From Candidatus Omnitrophota bacterium (GTDB lineage: Bacteria > Omnitrophota > Gorgyraeia > Gygaellales > Profunditerraquicolaceae), in contig JAQUSM010000010.1 in NCBI GenBank assembly GCA_028715095.1, positions 1 through 15,253 of the forward strand: 15,253 nt of DNA. Direction: 5' to 3'. Shown in pieces: positions 13,842 to 15,253 of the stretch (position 1 is the stretch's first letter; each line of letters starts with the position of its first letter). Under the pieces are notes generated by a model that saw only the letters and a program-made list of their open reading frames with translations, was not told the DNA's origin and did no database searches. Position numbers and translations under genes: made by a program.

Positions 13842-13858
13842 ATTCTTCCGCCTTTCGC

Positions 13859-14581
13859 TTATCTTACAACCGTGCCAATCTTCTCACCCAAAATTACACG
13901 CTTGATATTCCCCTGACGATTAAGATCAAAGACAACGATGGGTAAATTATTATCCATACATAGACTGATTGCCGTGGCGTCCATTACCTTTAAGCCCTTC
14001 TTAAGTACGTCTATATATTTTAACTGGCTGAATCTTTTAGCGCCTTTTACCTTCATCGGGTCAGCGGCATAAACCCCGTCAACTTTGGTGGCTTTTAAGA
14101 TAGCATCCGCGTTAATCTCCATTGCGCGCAGAGCGGCGGCTGTATCGGTAGTAAAATATGGGTTTCCGGTGCCGGCGACAAAAATAACCACCCTTCCCTT
14201 TTCCAAATGCCGTATAGCCCTTCTTTTAATATAAGGCTCAGCTATCCTTTGCATCTCAATAGCTGTCATTACCCTGGTAGGCACTCCTGATTTTTCCAGC
14301 GCGTCCTGCAGGGAAAGCCCGTTAATTACAGTTGCCAGCATCCCCATGTAATCGGCAACGCTGCGGTCCAGGTCCAGGCCGCGCGAAGCGGTATTCTCCT
14401 GGCCGCGCAGGATATTGCCCGCGCCTAAAACAACCGCCACATCTACGCTCAAATCCCTGATTTCTTTAATCTGGCGCGATATGGTTTTAAGCACCTCCGG
14501 GTCTATACCATGTGTATTCTTACCCTGAAGCGCCTCGCCACTAAGCTTAAGGACAATTCTCTTGTAAACCGGTTTGAGCAT
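13859..14581 (-). CDS. pyrH: Uridylate kinase (UMP kinase)
   Basis: Phosphorylates UMP to UDP with ATP, the step that commits pyrimidines to nucleic acid synthesis. It belongs to the bacterial hexameric amino-acid-kinase-fold family, and its 240 residues are the usual length. Motifs are KRIVLKLSGEAL (7-18), VVLGAGNILRG (the UMP/ATP glycine loop), DYMGMLATVINGLSLQDAL, VFVAGTGNPYFTTDTAAALRA and a DATAISLC segment. The glycine loop reads GAGN where GGGN is more common, a mild substitution confirmed in the codons. The ATG follows the tsf stop codon with no gap, so the two are translationally coupled. frr follows by 17 nt. Confidence 0.97.
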   Translation of the reverse strand: MLKPVYKRIVLKLSGEALQGKNTHGIDPEVLKTISRQIKEIRDLSVDVAVVLGAGNILRGQENTASRGLDLDRSVADYMGMLATVINGLSLQDALEKSGVPTRVMTAIEMQRIAEPYIKRRAIRHLEKGRVVIFVAGTGNPYFTTDTAAALRAMEINADAILKATKVDGVYAADPMKVKGAKRFSQLKYIDVLKKGLKVMDATAISLCMDNNLPIVVFDLNRQGNIKRVILGEKIGTVVR

Positions 14582-15112
14582 TTATTCGCCGATCTTATAG
14601 CGGATGAACCTGCGGATAACAATATTTTCGCCGATCTTTCCCACAATGCTGCCCAAATAATCCTTGATCGTTAAACTCGGGTCTTTGACAAAAACCTGTT
14701 CCAATAAACAATTATTCTTATAGTAATCTTCCTTGCTTTTTTCATTTTCATGCTTAAGGATATCTTCCGGAACATCTTCCTTCTTTATATATACCGGGCT
14801 GGAGGCGGCAATATGCATAGCCAGATCCCTGGTAAACCTGGTAAATTCTTCATTCTTAGCTGCGAAATCGGATTCACAGTTCACCTCTAACAAAACACCG
14901 ATTTTATTGCCATGGTGTATATAACAATCAATCCTGCCTTCCTTTGCGGAACGGCTCTGTTTTTTAGCGGCAATTTCTAATCCCTGTTTTCGTAACAATA
15001 TCACTGCCTGTTTTATGTCTCCTTTTGCATCTTCCAAGGCCTTCCTGCAGTGCGCGATGCTTGAGCAGGTCATGTCCCTTAATTCTTTAATAGCATCCAG
15101 TGAATTTTTCAT
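14582..15112 (-). CDS. tsf: Elongation factor Ts, short form
   Basis: Guanine-nucleotide exchange factor that restores EF-Tu from its GDP-bound state. The N-terminal UBA-like domain reads IKELRDMTCSSIAHCRKALEDA with the expected LRxxT and the GDIKQAVILLRKQGL helix. The core has LLEVNCESDFAAKNEEF, the EF-Tu contact region, and the end has LLEQVFVKDPSLTIKDYL. At 176 residues it is much shorter than E. coli EF-Ts (283) and somewhat shorter than the Thermus form (196). It therefore has one core subdomain and lacks the coiled-coil insertion; in Thermus such a form works as a dimer. Start ATG lies 1 nt after the rpsB stop, with AAGGGG 10 nt upstream. Confidence 0.95.
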   Translation of the reverse strand: MKNSLDAIKELRDMTCSSIAHCRKALEDAKGDIKQAVILLRKQGLEIAAKKQSRSAKEGRIDCYIHHGNKIGVLLEVNCESDFAAKNEEFTRFTRDLAMHIAASSPVYIKKEDVPEDILKHENEKSKEDYYKNNCLLEQVFVKDPSLTIKDYLGSIVGKIGENIVIRRFIRYKIGE

Positions 15113-15113
15113 T

Positions 15114-15253
15114 TTAAAACGACCCCTTCTTTTTCGATTTTAGCTTTGTTTCCGTTGTCGGCTTGATATGCGCCCTTTTTGCCGCCCCGGCTTCCTCAAT
15201 AGGCGGCTGGCTGTCCTCAACGATTTCTTCAATCTCTTTAATCTTGATCTCCT
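15114..15253 (-). CDS. rpsB: Probable 30S ribosomal protein S2, C-terminal tail only
   Basis: Only the last 45 codons and the TAA stop are in the window; the 5' end lies beyond 15253. The identification rests on synteny: in bacteria the gene directly upstream of tsf is almost always rpsB, and the stop is 1 nt from the tsf ATG. The visible peptide is a low-complexity charged tail, first acidic (EIEEIVEDSQPPIEEAG), then basic, ending KSKKKGSF. This resembles the variable C-terminal extensions of some bacterial S2 proteins but carries no diagnostic S2 motif. Confidence would be settled by the adjoining sequence. Confidence 0.75.
   Translation of the reverse strand, partial: EIKIKEIEEIVEDSQPPIEEAGAAKRAHIKPTTETKLKSKKKGSF

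Overview
This window is 15.25 kb of a bacterial chromosome with every supportable gene on the minus strand. It reads from the high-coordinate end (5') to the low-coordinate end (3'). All functional calls come from reading translated proteins and DNA by eye; no searches were run. The canonical rpsB-tsf-pyrH-frr order, bacterial tRNAs, class II aldolase, bacterial-type PfkA and Shine-Dalgarno starts show a bacterium. The mix of a short single-core EF-Ts, a short-form AhcY, a PTS without sugar permeases in view, a membrane-anchored YvcK and intergenic spacers packed with palindromes suggests an uncultivated Gram-negative lineage such as Omnitrophota. That placement is an inference of low to moderate confidence.

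Region by region in the direction of transcription. (1) 15253-13281: the end of rpsB, then tsf, pyrH and frr, tightly spaced, a translation and UMP-kinase operon. (2) 13280-12546: tRNA-Lys(UUU), tRNA-Leu(UAG) and tRNA-Gly(GCC), none with an encoded CCA. Each spacer is filled with inverted repeats, including a 172-nt nested palindrome between tRNA-Lys and tRNA-Leu. (3) 12478-7991: ptsN-like EIIA, a membrane-anchored YvcK/CofD-family protein, ptsH (HPr), ptsI (Enzyme I) and a sugar-nucleotidyltransferase. The last four are coupled by 1-2 nt gaps or a 4-nt overlap. (4) 7872-5412: metK and ahcY, two enzymes of the SAM/methylation cycle, behind a 118-nt AT-rich leader with a possible promoter. (5) 5362-3039: pfkA and an extended class II aldolase, the central steps of glycolysis. 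(6) 3022-1: ilvD, a small membrane protein of unknown function and the N-terminal 350 residues of ilvB (branched-chain amino acid synthesis).

Most of the window is ordinary housekeeping. Enzyme I, HPr and EIIA beside YvcK, with no EIIB/EIIC genes in view, suggest a regulatory rather than transport PTS that senses PEP and carbon status. YvcK acts in carbon and cell-envelope homeostasis in Firmicutes, where its gene lies near the HPr paralogue crh. The main unexplained material is the palindromic DNA of the tRNA region (12627-13280). Secondary points are a PfkA with Asn in place of the usual metal-site Asp, an aldolase with extra N- and C-terminal sequence, and a 3-helix membrane protein embedded in the ilv genes.
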